Notes under the pieces: model-generated | Seen by the model: only the letters and a program-made list of their open reading frames with translations | Databases searched by the model: none | What the model was told of the DNA's origin: nothing | Source of the DNA: Ophioceras dolichostomum | Lineage: Eukaryota; Ascomycota; Sordariomycetes; Magnaporthales; Ophioceraceae | DNA: 64,000 nt | Assembly: GCA_003049485.1 (NCBI GenBank) | Contig: PYST01000068.1 | Span: 62,001 to 126,000, forward strand | Reading direction: 5' to 3' | Part shown: in pieces, positions 33,315-46,201 of the stretch | Position numbering within the stretch: the first letter of the stretch is position 1 | Layout of the letters: every line of letters begins with the position of its first letter | Program-made: the position numbers and the translations under genes

Positions 33315-34041
33315 CTAAGCGCTAGGGAGCACCGCAAAAGTCGAATCATAAGTGAACGACACCTCCGAAGCCGCCAAAAACCACTCGCCCCGGACCTTCC
33401 TAAAGGTATCGTAATACGAACCCCCCAGAACGAGGTGATCAGCACCCTTCGTCGCAGTGCTCTTCTGCCCCGCGAACGAGATGAGGACAAAGCGGACCCT
33501 AACCTCATCGTCGTCATCTTTGCCACCTCCTCCTGCAAGCTCGAACGAGCCGGAGTCGACCAGGTGGACCGACTCCCTCCCGTTGAGCGCGGCGAGGTAG
33601 AACTCCAGGAACCCGTCGAGGGAGCCGAACTCGAACGTCTTCGCGCCCTGTCCCCCCGTCTGGCTCGCTGGCAGGTTCAGCGTGAAGTTGGCGTCCGGCA
33701 GCGCCACCCGGCGCAGCAGGTCCAGCCGCTTGTTGTCGACGCCGAAGCAGTACTGCTGCTTCTTGGCGCGGATAAGGTCCGTGGTACTTAGTCGCCAGTC
33801 CGATGCGCTGTTGCTGCTGCTGGACCAGGACGATGACCCCCGGTGCTTGCTGGTTGGGGAAGCCTGGCCGTCTTGCGTATCAGTACTAGAGGCTCGTGTT
33901 CAGTCCCTATGTGTGTAGAGTGAGTAAATCGTGTTGGGGGGAAAGAAGAAGTTGAGGTCGACGAACATTAACCGCACCTGCGAAGATGGCAATGATAGCC
34001 ACCAGCAGGGAGACTATCACTGAGAGAGATGAACGGTGCAT
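33315..34041 (-). CDS. Membrane-anchored or secreted NTF2/SnoaL-like protein
   Basis: Two exons, 34041-33978 and 33892-33315, give 213 residues with matching phase. The acceptor is GAG-type, so the intron 3' edge is moderately certain. The first exon is almost wholly a hydrophobic helix (LSVIVSLLVAIIAIFAG), which fits a signal peptide or a single membrane anchor. A Ser-rich segment follows, then a domain with a SnoaL-like look: an N-terminal helix DLIRAKKQQYCFGVDNKR, LLRRVALPDANFTLN, and final strands in LGGSYYDTFRKVRGEWFL and VSFTYDS. This cone-like fold is used both as a binding domain and by isomerases or dehydratases. No specific catalytic pair can be assigned. Confidence 0.62.
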
Positions 34042-37000
34042 GATTCTCGTTGTGGTTTTTGGTGCCAGAACAGCTGAACAAGGAGATTTGTGTTACGCTC
34101 TGTCGGTCGTAAGGAGGGAGCAAGGCGGTAAACTCCCTGGCTACCTACCTGCCTACTGCTGCCCGTGAAGTTATATGTGCCGAGCAAGATATTTATTTTT
34201 GTAATACTTTTCAAAATCGAATTTCGATGCTACCTACTAGTATCCAAGATCAGAGCCGTCAGGCTGTGTGAGAATTCTATCAACTTAACATCTGCAAGTG
34301 ACGGAATGCACATAATACCTATAGAGCTATAAATGTTACTATTATACCTAGATATTGCGTTGGTAGCAATTCTCCGGCCCCCATCACATTCTATCACACT
34401 CTCCGCACGAGTGAAGTGGTGTACGGAATAGCGAGCCTATACGTCAGGTGGGAAGTCACGCCGCTGACGTTGGCATCTCCTCATGCGCGTTCTCTGCAGC
34501 GCAGGAGGTCATCGCATAGAAAAACATGTTTTGGGGTATAACCACCGCATTATTTTTCTATCTTTTTTTGCCGCCTGATCAACGAAGTAGGAAGTGTGTG
34601 CGAACTCGGAGCTTATTCTGGCGGACACGCCGACCGACCGGCTGTCGGCCACGCTTTTCCTCAATGGAAGGTGGCACAACGGCAGCGGCAGCATTGGGGG
34701 CCGAAACCACCCGACTTTTCAGTGGATGGAACAGGATGTGGTGCAAGCAAGGACAAGCAACAGGAAACTGTAGGCAGGCATCATGAAAGCTCAGCGACGA
34801 CCTGTGAAGGGGACTCAAGTCGCCGATCTAACCAGAAATGGGTCCGTGAGGTGTGCGCGCTTTAATAGTAGGAGCGCACACATGAAATCTCCACCCAGGG
34901 AGCCGGCTCGGGCGCATGCAGTCCGTCAGCAGTGGAGCTGTGGGCATCAGCTGATGCGGACTGCGTTGAGTCCTAGCCCCGGCCGCCGAGGTGAGCTCAG
35001 GCAGCGGCGTGTTTGGGAACGCAGGCGCGGCCCGGAAGAGAACACAATGTGGGGCCGGGGTTGCGGCTCGATAGGCCATAGAGAGAGTGGTAGTGTAATG
35101 ATGGGCGACCACGGCGTTCGTAGTCTCTGGATAGCTCTTGGCTAGCGCTCCCAGAGAGGGGGAGAACTCGCTGCCCAGACACTAAGCATACTCGAGGTTT
35201 TTTCGAGTTGCGACTTGACATTCGGGTCTAAGCGGACGAGTTGCTGTCAGTTGGGCTTGACGCAGACGGGAGCATCTTGAATTGCATCTCTGTATCAAAA
35301 CGAACCCTGTGTCATAGTGCTCCAGCCCCTGATAGCGAGCTGGTCTGTAATTAAGGGACCCATAGTCCGTATGTGAGCTAGAGGACACCGGTTGTTCGTA
35401 TTAGCACAACTTGTTCTGCATAAGATGAGGCAAAGGTGAGGTAAAGATAAAGGGACACTACTCGCCAGACCGAAGCGGGCGCCTGACTGGCACCTCTACC
35501 TCTACCTTGGCTGGTTGGTGGCCATCGGGCTAAGACAAAGCTGGATGAGCACGGCCAGTGTCCTCCTTAGTCGCCCAGATACTCGGCACACTCAATCAGA
35601 TGTAGGAGAATCGCTTTCTGGGAGACAGCAGGCAAGCGCTTCACCAGATGCCATTAGCAGCAGTGACCGCTAGTGGCGAAGCACTTGTGGCCACTAGTAG
35701 TAGTAGTAGTAGTACTAGTAGTAGTAGGATTTAACGCCGGGCTCGGCCCGGCTTCGACAGCCGGCCGTTAGCAACCTCCCGGGGCGTATCTCGGCGCGCG
35801 TTCTATCTCGCTAATATACATAGATGGACAGAGGGGAGACAGAGGCGAATCGTGCCTGGCTGGGTACGGGCCCAAGCCCTGCAGGGGGTTGTGGCCACTA
35901 GTAGGAGCGAGTGGAGAGCCTGTTCCCGATTTCTGGCCTTCATCACCCCCCTGCTGGCCACTATGTTTTTCAACCGACTAGTGCGAAAACGGGTTTCGAC
36001 GGCGATCTCTCACGAAGGGGAAGAGTGAAGAAGCAGATCGGCCTGTTTCTCTTTCGCTAGCTACCTGCTCCGGTTCGGATCCTGACGCAGCGAGCGCTTC
36101 CGTCCGCAGCGAAGCGAACGAGGACGCGAGCGATCTCGTTCATGCTATCACGCGCGCAGCTCATAATTACTCTCGATCCTGCGAGTGCAGGATGCACACC
36201 GACACAAACGTGGACCAATACACGCCAGCCACGAGCCGAACAACCAGGTACTCCTTACCGCCCTGGCGGGTGGCCCTAAGCATATGTAGGTGTACGTGAG
36301 TGCACAGCCACCTTTTCTGAGTCGTTCGTCCTCCTCACGGATCAACGACTTGGTATGACAGGCCAGCCAGGTAATAACTGACGCCTGCTAGGCAAGGAGG
36401 TGAGCTGCGCCGCTTCAATATTTCTCTTCCTCCGCAAAACTTTTGCTGCCTTGGGGTCCAATCGATTCCGGATTGAAATCCGATGGTATGGGCACGGCGC
36501 TTAACCGCGGCAGCTTAGCTTTGCTCCCCTACAAGAGGACCAACGACACGCGCTAGTTGCCTGATCTAGCTAGCTAAGTACCTTACGTAGCTACATGGCA
36601 GACTAACAGACGCGGGGGAAGGGATATTGCAGGATTCTTACAGCTAGCTGTCCAACGCGGCTGTTTTTCTTTCCGCATTCTTTCTGGTGTCAACGGGTAT
36701 GACATGGCACGGCAAGACATAGCCTCTGGATGGAGAGGATATTTCGAAACGGTGCGGCAGACGCAATTCAAAACGGTAAGTCTCGTTATGGAGTGGTGGG
36801 ATTGGATGGAAGGTAAAGATCTTTGCATGCCAGAATCTCCCCAGACCATCGTTGGGCGTTCGGCCATGCAAGGGAGTTAGAAGGAGAAGGGCGAAAAGTG
36901 CCTTAGCAGACGTTGAAAGAATCACCAGTGACCCTGCCCCGCCATCCCAAGTCGATAATATGTACGGTCGTCCCAACATCTCTCGCTTGGAGAGGGAGGG

Positions 37001-40000
37001 CGGAGGGTACCCCGGCCTGACCAAGATGGGACTCTGACACTACAAGCTGTCCGTCGTTCCATCTGATGTCCGTGGCGATTACTACGAAAGCAAAAGCTCT
37101 GGCAGGTCTAACCGGCCGCGCCTTCGGACTGACTGGTTCTGCATGTAGGAAGTAGATAATTAAAACCTCCAAATTGCAACAATCGCGAGGAGAGAAAGTC
37201 GGATTAACAGACAAGCCAAGGAAGCAAAGCATACAGGTGGTGAGTAGCCCCAGGTAGGGTAGAGTCCAGTCAGCAGGTCATGCATTTAATCTATCCTACA
37301 TATTATAGCTGAAAAGGGAACAGACAAGTGAGGAAAGGGTCACATCGAAACATCCGCGCGTGTGTTTGGATAAGTCTGGACTGTGGGTAAAATACTGCAC
37401 TACACCGCTGGTCTGACAGCTAGATACCTACGATTGTGCGTCTTGTATGCACGAGCGCGGCAAAAAAAAAAGAAGGCTTGGAAGCAAGCGCGAGTAAGGA
37501 CAAAAGAGCGGCGGGCATGGAGGGCCGCGGCGGGAGGAGGACCCGGGTGGGCATGTGTGCGTAGTAAGGCAGGATCAGATGTGTGTGGTAGAGGAGGATG
37601 GTGACAGGTCGACATCAACCAGTACCGGCCCTTGGTGGTGGTGATGGGTGTGGTGATGATGATGGTGGTAGGCAGGATGTGAGCAGGAGAGGCCACGACT
37701 TCAGCCCAACCGGGAATCCACATTCCAACAGCGGCAAAGATCTGCCGAGAGGAGTAAGGGGTACGGATAGCCCTTTCTCTCGACAGGACGAACCGAAGGA
37801 AAGAAAGGAAGCCTGATAGACTTGGCTGAGCTGGCAAAAGGCGAGTGAAGAAACGGGGAGCATCCGTCGGCCACGTCGACACGGAGACTGCGGCAGGAGG
37901 GAATTCTATCCCATTCCTTCATGCCAACAGCGCAAAGCGAGCTGCGAGCAGCAGGAGCGCCAAGTCATGTGCTTCCCTCATTCCATAATCATCAGAAGGC
38001 AGATTCGTTCTCGGACGGGTCCCAGTTACATCGGAACTGTTAAACCGGGGAAAGGCGGGCGAGAGAAAAAATGTTTACCACATGGCGGTCGGGATGCGGG
38101 AATGAGAAGATTTGCTCGTGAAAATGTGGTGTGGTAGGACAAGAAGAGAAGAAGAAGGAACGGAGGAATGCATCTGGGGACCACCGGACTAGGCCGCGTC
38201 TGAGGCGGCCAGGTGGGTTTGGATGATGGGAGGGAGTCATGGGACAGGCACCACCGTTACGGGCACGCAAACTGATCAGTCAAGCCAGACTTGCTTCGAA
38301 GAAGCCGGACGACACTAACAGCGAAAGAAAAGACGCATATGCGGTCACCGTCTCGAGGAGAGAAGAGAGACGATGAGTTAACGGTCGTTGGCATGTGGCG
38401 TTTATTAAACGCACGTAGCGCTGGCGCCCGCTTGGGCTTCCTGGAAAGGAAAGGTGCCTTCAGGGATCAGCGCGGTACAGCCGGGGAGACACGCCGTCGG
38501 AATTATCCCTAGAGTGGAAGGAGGGGCTGGTAGTTCAGCAGGCAGGGAGGCCAGGGCAGCATCAGTTGAGGGGTCTTTGGACTCTGCGATGGCTGCTGAC
38601 GCGGCTGATGAATGAATTTTGCGTCTCTGGGTTCATGTTGGTTGCTAGTGTCGTCGCACTACAGTGTGCAAGCTTGTGCAGGCTTGTGTTGTTGGTTGTT
38701 GCAGAGCAGCGGTGCAGTGCAGTTACAGGTACGACGGAAGGTGGTGGAGAGGAAAAATAATGCAGGAAAGCCGATATTCCGTCTGCAAACCGGGCATATA
38801 ATCGATATTATCGTACGAAGAAATGGAAAGTGTCCGACTCGAGATGCGGTGCTGGTGGCATCGCGGATGTTTGTCGAGGACCGCAGCTGCGAGGTCGTCC
38901 AGTGTGGATGCGCGCCTAAGCGCCCGTCCCCGCACCGGACCCTTGTCTCATTGGGCGGAGAACCGACCCCCCATGTCAGACCCGAGGCGAGTGAGACGCC
39001 GTGCAGATTGAAAAATATTGGCGAAGTGAATCCACTGTACCGTTCTGTTTTTTGTGGGTTTGTGGTTCCGATTAGCAAGACACATGGAGGGGGAGGAGGG
39101 GATACAGAGGGTCGGAAGAACATATCACGGGCATTCCGTGCCCTAAAGCACGTGGGCCGAGGAGGGGAAACTGTTCCAGCCGCTTCTTCTTATCCGGCGT
39201 ACGTTATATCTCCTAGGAGAAAGAGAGAGATTGAGGAACGTCTCCTCTCCATTCTGTTGATCCTTCGTTTGGCTGGTGGAATTAGGTGGCAATGATAGAT
39301 GAACTTGCTCCTTTGCGGGTCGTCGCGGGCACATCAAGAGTTGGAGCTTGGATGATTCTCTGGTGCGGCTCATGGGAGACGCCCCTCTAATCGTATGTGA
39401 TGCGGCACTATGGGCGACTTTCGGGTCTCCTCTCCATCATCAATTCAGCCGTTCAATGCAAAAGAAAAAGGCTCCGAAAGGGTGGTGTTCAGCCGGTGGA
39501 AAGCCCGACAAATCCGCAGAAACGGGGAGAGTCATAGGGGGAGGTGCGGGGAATCCGAGGGACCTTCTGCGGGACTTCTGCGAGTCTAAAAAGCAGAGAG
39601 GTGCTCGCTGTAAAACTGGTTTCAAGGCGGTCCACGTGGTAGGCAGGATTTCCTACTGGTTAGGTTAGGCTAGCTGTGGACGTGACAAGCTGTGAGAGGA
39701 CGGACGCTGAACCTGGCAATCCCAGGCCGAACATGGGACGAACAGTGAGGAGCACGTGTGTCCTGATGTGCTGTGCCGTGCCGTCCGTATTCCTCTAAGC
39801 TGGTTCCATTGGGAAGACAAAAAGAAAAGTCAAAGGCGAACGGGGCAGAGGGTAGGAGGATTTTCTGTTGAACCATGGTGCGGGGTGTCAAGCTCACACA
39901 GAAGCAACAGTTGAACAGTTGAACAGGGAAACATGAGGCAATTGGCAATTGAGCGTGGGGATTTTTGCAGATGGGCACGGGCTAATTCGTCGCATCCCAC

Positions 40001-43000
40001 TGGACCACCCAGCCAGCCTTACGAACGGAATACTATGGTACGGACCACCAAAGACCAGGAGTCCCCTGGCGATGGCTGATATGGTGACGGAGAATCGCCG
40101 CCGTGTGTGCCGTGCAATTTTCCGAGAAAGAAAATGCGAAGATGATTTTCTTCAGGGACAGGCCCAAAAGGGGCTTTGGTGGCGATCATTTGTTCGTGTT
40201 TGTGATGTTCAGTGTGGGTAAAAAGGGGAAGATGTGAGGCAGATCAAACTTGAGAACGGACTTGAAACGAAACTTTTGGTGGGGCTCTTTTGTCGGTCTT
40301 GTCATTGCCAAGTCGCGAGGTGAAGAATACTGAAAAGGGGGTCTCCAACTTCTTCCAAGATAGAGGACGCAGGGGATTTTGCCGGCCTTGACGAGACGAG
40401 ACGAGACGAGGAGCCGGGAGGGCGGCCAGCCCAAAGTGGTGAGACTCTATCCGGCTGAGAGGAACCCCCAGCATCGTCAGCGAATCCGGTTGGTGGCCTT
40501 CTGTGATGATCACAGGCAGGGAGTGCAGCCCTTTCCCCTTACGGACTCCCATGCAAACTTTACGCTTTGGGAACTCCTGAGTTCCAAGTTCTGTGTTCCA
40601 TGGACGTGATGGCGGCGTCGGAAGATCTCAGGACGAACACATCCTCCTCATCCGTTGAGTGGTCGCCTTTTCAGGTTTCTCGTGTTTGCGAGGTGCGCCA
40701 CGACCTTGCAACTACCTTTGTAGGTAGAGACTGTGCGATTGTTTTAGGGATGAAGCCACGGGGTTCTGTTTCCACGGGGTCCTGCCTCGCTCGTTGGGGA
40801 GAGACAGACGGAGGCGGCGCAGTTTTCTGCGGCCCGCCCTCCTTCCTTCCCGCCGTGAACCGGCGAGCGGAGGGGAAAGGAAGGCAGGGGCCAGGAGGAG
40901 GAGAACCGGGCTTTCTGGCGAGGCTCGTGGTGTGGACAGAAAAGGGATGCCCGGCACCGTGGCCAAACTTGGCCAGAGATCCTCCACGCCGCTTACAAGT
41001 CACGGGACCGAGAGGCCCCAGTGCTACCGTGACGCCATGGAAACCCCTTGATGATGACTGAAGGTCAAAGTGTCGCGGGGTCGAGGGACGCTGTCAGCAG
41101 CTCCACGAGTCAGAGCGAGCTCTTGCTCCAAGTTCCCAACGGCGGCGGGTCCAAAAGCACAGGACATCTTCAAGCTCCAGATCCCAACGTCTCCATCCCC
41201 TATTTTTCGACCCTCTCATTTCATTGACGTAGCAGTCGACGGTGGTCAACATGCAAGAGGAAAATTCCTTTTGCTTTTTGAGTTTCGACCCCGAGCGGCG
41301 GCGAACTGTGGCGGCGTGCGTTCTTGACCTCTCCCTCCTTCTCCCCCTCCTCCTTGCTGCCTCGTTGTCCTACATACACACGGGGCTTCCGACAAATCAT
41401 CAATGGGTGACGACTGCGACGACGGGAGGAAGGGTCGAAGAAAAGAAAACGGTAATGCAAAGCTTGTATGTAATAAAATGCAATGGGGCTTTCCTCACTG
41501 GCTGACAGGCCAGCTCCTATTCAGGTCAGCTCCTATTCGCAGAGAATGCCGGGAGATCCAGGGGTGTGGGTGAGGTCGCAGTCAGATCGAGCCCAACCCT
41601 CCTTTGTCGGTCCAGTTATAGGCCTAGCTATTTTCAGCAATAAGAATAGCATATCATATCAATGCTGCTTGGTGCTGAGGGAGACAAGCTACGTGGAAAG
41701 CAGGGAGAGATCTTCACAGGTCATCACAAACTCGGACAGACGCATTGCATCCGACGCCATGGTTTGATGCCCCCTCCCATCTCTTCCCCTCCTTGCCTTC
41801 CGATGCCAATAGAAAGATGAAAGCCGGATGAGTTGTGAGAAAATAGCACTGCACCGTAGCAATCTCCAGCCCGGCACTGATTCGATCCGCGTGGCCAACC
41901 ACCAACAGGACTGGAATATCGAATTCCAAGTGCAACGGCGGTGTGCAGCCTTGCAAACCGAGTGGCCAACCAACGAACCTCCCGAAGAACTTCTGCGAAC
42001 TGCTGTACACAGAAAGCACTTTATTTTTAAGAACGGCATGACAGGCGGGAATGCAAGACCTACACTGGACAGAAGGACAACGTATGGTCGGGATACTACC
42101 GGATGGAAGGCGGGGAACGGCAGAGATGGCTACTATGCGATGCGCAGTCCAGGTTGGCCGCGATATTGAATGGAAATATTGATCACGGGGAACTGAGATC
42201 AGAGAGTCAACGGCAGATAGGCGGACAGACGGACAAGCAGGCACACAAGCAGGCAGGCAAGTACCTAGCTGTTGGCAGGTAGCAAACGACTTTGCAACAC
42301 CAGTCGAAACTCTTTGCTCGGAGTTCGGAATCGTCCCACGGTAGTCTCCTGCGGCGTACGGATACGTCCGTACGAAAGACGCATTCCCAGACGAACAGAT
42401 GACAGAGAAAAGGACGTCAGTCTGATGTTGGTTGGTAAGGCAAATAATTCCCAGGGTACTCGCAGGCAGATCAAACAAAGCCTTGCTGCGAATCGTGGGG
42501 CGAACAAAGCAAGCAAGCAACTCCCGCCGGCTATGATTTCCCTCGATTACCAGGGTTTAACGATTTGGGATCATCGTCAAGGTGTGCGCGGACTCTCCTT
42601 GCGCAACAAAAGATGGGATGGCAGTTGAAGAAACTCCAGACAAAAGGGAGCCCCCTGCATGGAGGCAAAGGCAAAAGCATCAAACTCTGAGACCTGGGAC
42701 TTTACTGGAGACGGAAACATCAAAAGAGAGAAACCTGAGACGCTGACAGCAACCAGGTTCGACATCCAACGCCCTCTGAGCGGAGTGTTTCGCGACACTG
42801 AGGATGGGCGATGTTGCACGTAGAATGGCAAAGTTCGACAGAGTGTCGCAGTCACAATTGCCTCCTCTAGGCACACACAGCGAAAAGAAAAAGCCCTGGC
42901 TTTGTCCCACAGAGTGTGCCGCACCGGAGAAAAACATCAATGATCTGAGAGAGAGTGAGGGTTGTCGCTGTCAAAAGCAGGGGCTTGACAAGAAAATCAT

Positions 43001-45358
43001 CTGTGCGAAACAGGGCAGCTCGGAAACGAAACATCGCTCAGACGAAACCCTTTCTTGGGGATAGCGTGCACACAGGCAGCACAGGGCGGAGTTCGGGAAA
43101 CGGAGGCAAAAAAGCAAACAAGCGAGCATAGCGTAAAAGAAAGAAGAAGAAAGAAAAAAAAAACGGAAGAAGCTTGAACGGATTGATTCCAACGACTGGC
43201 GTCGAAATTGATGCTATCGAGATGCTTTGATCTCGCGTAGAATAAAAGAAGATTGTTGTTGCATGGAATTTCCCCTTCCTTCTTTCGGAAGGTCATCAGA
43301 ATTAGAGTAGCCCGACCGATCCATGGATGCTCCGAACCGATGATTGAGACATTGCCCCGGCAAGGTCTTCCTCCGTTCTTTGTGTCGCTAGCAGTGGCTG
43401 GCGGACTCCTCGTGGTGGTGGACAACCCGCTATGCAAGCTTCCGTCCTATCCGTTCTAAATTTGATTTTTGCGTGCTGAGAGCACGAGTGGCAGTCTGGT
43501 ATGTAGAGCCGGTCCAGGTAACCGTTTCCGTTTTAGTTCAGCCAGTGCGCCACCTACCATAGTACCTAGTGAGCCAGTGAGCCAGAGTCTCAGAAATAAT
43601 CGAAAGCGGCCGGGAAGGATGTGCGACCCGAACAATCAACGCGTGGGCGAAAAAGAATGGTAGAAGGAAGGAAAATGCTGATGCGGCCAGTCCTGAAGTG
43701 GAAGATTGCTCGGCCGGTCAGCGAATAGAATGCCAGGTGGCTTGCAGCTTGACTTATTAGCCGCGCAGCGGCGTTTTATTGGCGAGACAGGCGGGACGAA
43801 AAGACGAAAGACGGCGAAATTTTCGTGTCGACAAGCTCGTCGATTTTGGTTCGAGAGGTCGGGCGTCCGTCCGCGTCCGTCCGTCATGTCGCGATTCAAT
43901 CAATATTCGGGAAGATACTTGGGAAGGCATGCCCCAGACGGGGGAGAGAGGAAGCGAGGCAGCACGCACGCCTCAAGAACGGACGAACAATGATCTTCGT
44001 CCGACAGCTCCGACGGGCTGAGTTGATCTCTCTGCAGTCTTGCTGGCGGAGCCCGCTCTTCTGCCCTGTGGTTCTCCGTCTGCTACTAACTGCACTGTGC
44101 ACGACCAGTGACAGGCCTGACTCCGGTAGGGCCTTTGCATCAACGGGATACGATCGAGGAGGCAACCAAACTGCACCGACTCTCTTGTTTCCTTTAATCC
44201 AAGAACCTCATCTTTGGAATTCCGCTACCCGAACCCGAATTGAATCTGACTGACTGACACGCAAATCAGGCAAGCACAAAAAGACAACGGGAAGCCTTAC
44301 CATAGTATTCTAATCCCCAAGCGCTATTGCGGGCAACGAAGCCGGCGCCAGAAGCAACCAAAAAGCTTGGGCAAGTGTAATTAGCGGGCCACCTACAGCG
44401 GCCGGGTGGCCCCTCGCCAATTTTGGCGTGTCAAGTGGGCATTCTCCCCAAATGAGCCTAACGCCAGGAGCGTCATCAAAGGCAAGCCGAAAATAAGAAG
44501 CAGAAGCATTCGAAAAAAGTCTCACTTATTCAAGATTGCTAGCGCTTCTTTTTCTATCCCACATCATCATACCAAAAATCGCACAGATTTGAGGCGGCGC
44601 AGGTTTGGGCAAGAACAAAAAAACAACAGTGCATACGAGAGGCGAAAAGAACTGATGATGAAGTCAGAAGCTTGCGCTTGTTCGGAAAAAGAGACGAACG
44701 ATTCAGATCCGCCAACAACCCAAACTAACTTGCTTGGTCGCGTCTATCTCGCTCTTCTCCTGCGCTTGGGAATAACAGAAGTAGCATATGGCCAAGAGAC
44801 CAAGAGATTGAAATCTCTGAATCTCTTGGAAGGGCGGCTGTTCACCGTTTTTGCCCCGCTGCTCGTTCCGAGGGCGACCGTTTTGGGTGGGCCATGTGAG
44901 AGGTACGAGACTACGAGGAGCCAAAACGGCGACAGACTGGGCGGCCCCACCACACCATGATGCCCCTAGTCAAATTTAGGTACCCTAGCAGGCTGGGACC
45001 GTTTCTCTCTCCCCCTGGTCCCAGCCATTTCTCGATTCCCGACCACCACCCCTGGTCCAGTTTCGACGTAATGTTCCCTTGCGTGGGAGGAGTCTCGTGC
45101 TGCCGCCCAGCAAGAGACAGCAGAGCTCCACAGCCTCTCCTTTGTCGACCTTGACTTCCACACGCAAAATTGCCCCAGGCCAGGCCGTGTCTGCTTGAAT
45201 GCTCCGCCCGGCCTGCCGTCATGTCGCCCGTTCCCTTCCATTGTCCCACTCCTAGCAGGAAGGGAATCTGCATTCTCATTCTGCTTCCTCCTGCTGGTGC
45301 CCCTCGTGCGGATGTCTCCAGTTTCCAGCCCACCCGCGTGCATCTGCTCTGACCCTGG
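34042..45358. other. 11-kb stretch without a convincing gene
   Basis: Both strands hold only short frames of biased composition (Arg, Ser, Pro-rich), with no recognisable domain and no exon chain I can assemble. I found no transposase, reverse transcriptase, long terminal repeat or tRNA. Local structures include AGT/TAG repeats at 35694-35728, a 16-base exact repeat (35685 and 35889), GACGA repeats near 40391-40411, a 12-base repeat of period 15 near 41511-41537 and AAGCAGGC-type runs near 42234-42262. It may be regulatory, transcribed non-coding or decayed sequence. Confidence 0.5.
35685..35904. repeat. Two exact 16-base copies with a GTGGCCAC palindrome, plus TAG/AGT repeats
   Basis: TTGTGGCCACTAGTAG occurs at 35685-35700 and again at 35889-35904. 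The first copy runs straight into a TAG trinucleotide tract containing a central TACTAGTA. The core GTGGCCAC is a perfect palindrome. A related GGCCACTA lies near 35957. Confidence 0.85.
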
Positions 45359-46201
45359 GTGAGAAAGAAAGGACATGAGGGTTGCAGCAAGCTTGCTGCA
45401 GGGTTTCTTTCTCAACGACACCCTCGCCGCAATATTTTCTCTCCTCCTCCTCGTGCTCTAACCTCCTCTTGCGTCTCTTCTCACTGCTCAGTGCAACCCT
45501 TCCCTTCGCGGCGGAACACTAACACTGACCACCTCCATTTTTTGCTCTTTGGGTCTCTTTTCTCACCTCACCCTTGCATCGCCAGGGGCACGTTCTTTCT
45601 TACAAGAAGACCCTGTCCCGGAACACAAGAGGACCCTGGACTAGGCCTCCTCTCCTCTTCCTCCTCTTCCTTCCCCTCCATCCCCGTCAACAACAAAGTA
45701 TCACGAACAAAGGACGTGCGCCATATCAACAGGCAACTGCATCCTGCAGCCAACAAGAACTTCCATCTCCACCTGTCGTCTAAGCCCGAGCTCCAAGACT
45801 TCATCCTAGTCTCCTCTCTAGTCCGGCTAGTCACACTGCCAGTCTGCCACTGCCACTCCCTTTGTCATACGGACTGCTCACCTTCCGCCTGGCTTGACCT
45901 CCTCCTCCTGTCTTGATGGTCAAGGTCAAGATATAAGACTAGGCTCCCCCTCCCCCTCCTCTCCCGGACCGGCCTTCCCCATCATCATCATCATCTCTTA
46001 ATACATACGCCTTGAGCCTCACGGATCTCACATTTTTCCTTTCTTCTCGTTTCCTTGTCTGCCTCAGAAGCCTTTCACTTCGTCTCTACCAACGCTCCGG
46101 AAGCTTTCTCCCATACATACATACACTACCACATCCAGCAACAAGCCTCAGGCCTCGCCATATCAACCTACACCACTATAATACCACAAATATCAGACAC
46201 G
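45359..46201 (+). promoter_or_regulatory. Pyrimidine-rich promoter and leader of the DUF3455 gene
   Basis: This stretch is dominated by CTCC, CTTC and TCTC runs, for example at 45432-45490, 45643-45690 and 45943-45990, and is followed by a CA-rich segment up to the ATG. Strong CT blocks near transcription starts are common in highly expressed genes of filamentous fungi. Frames that cross it are only products of the composition. Confidence 0.55.
45931..45937 (+). promoter_or_regulatory. Possible TATA box of the DUF3455 gene
   Basis: AGATATAAGA lies about 265 bases before the ATG at 46202 and just ahead of a CT-rich block. If used, the leader would be roughly 230 bases. Confidence 0.35.

Noticed and set aside
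45359..45916. A 185-codon frame in the CT-rich leader
   Set aside because: Ser/Leu/Pro/His-rich product of a pyrimidine tract, without homology-like features.
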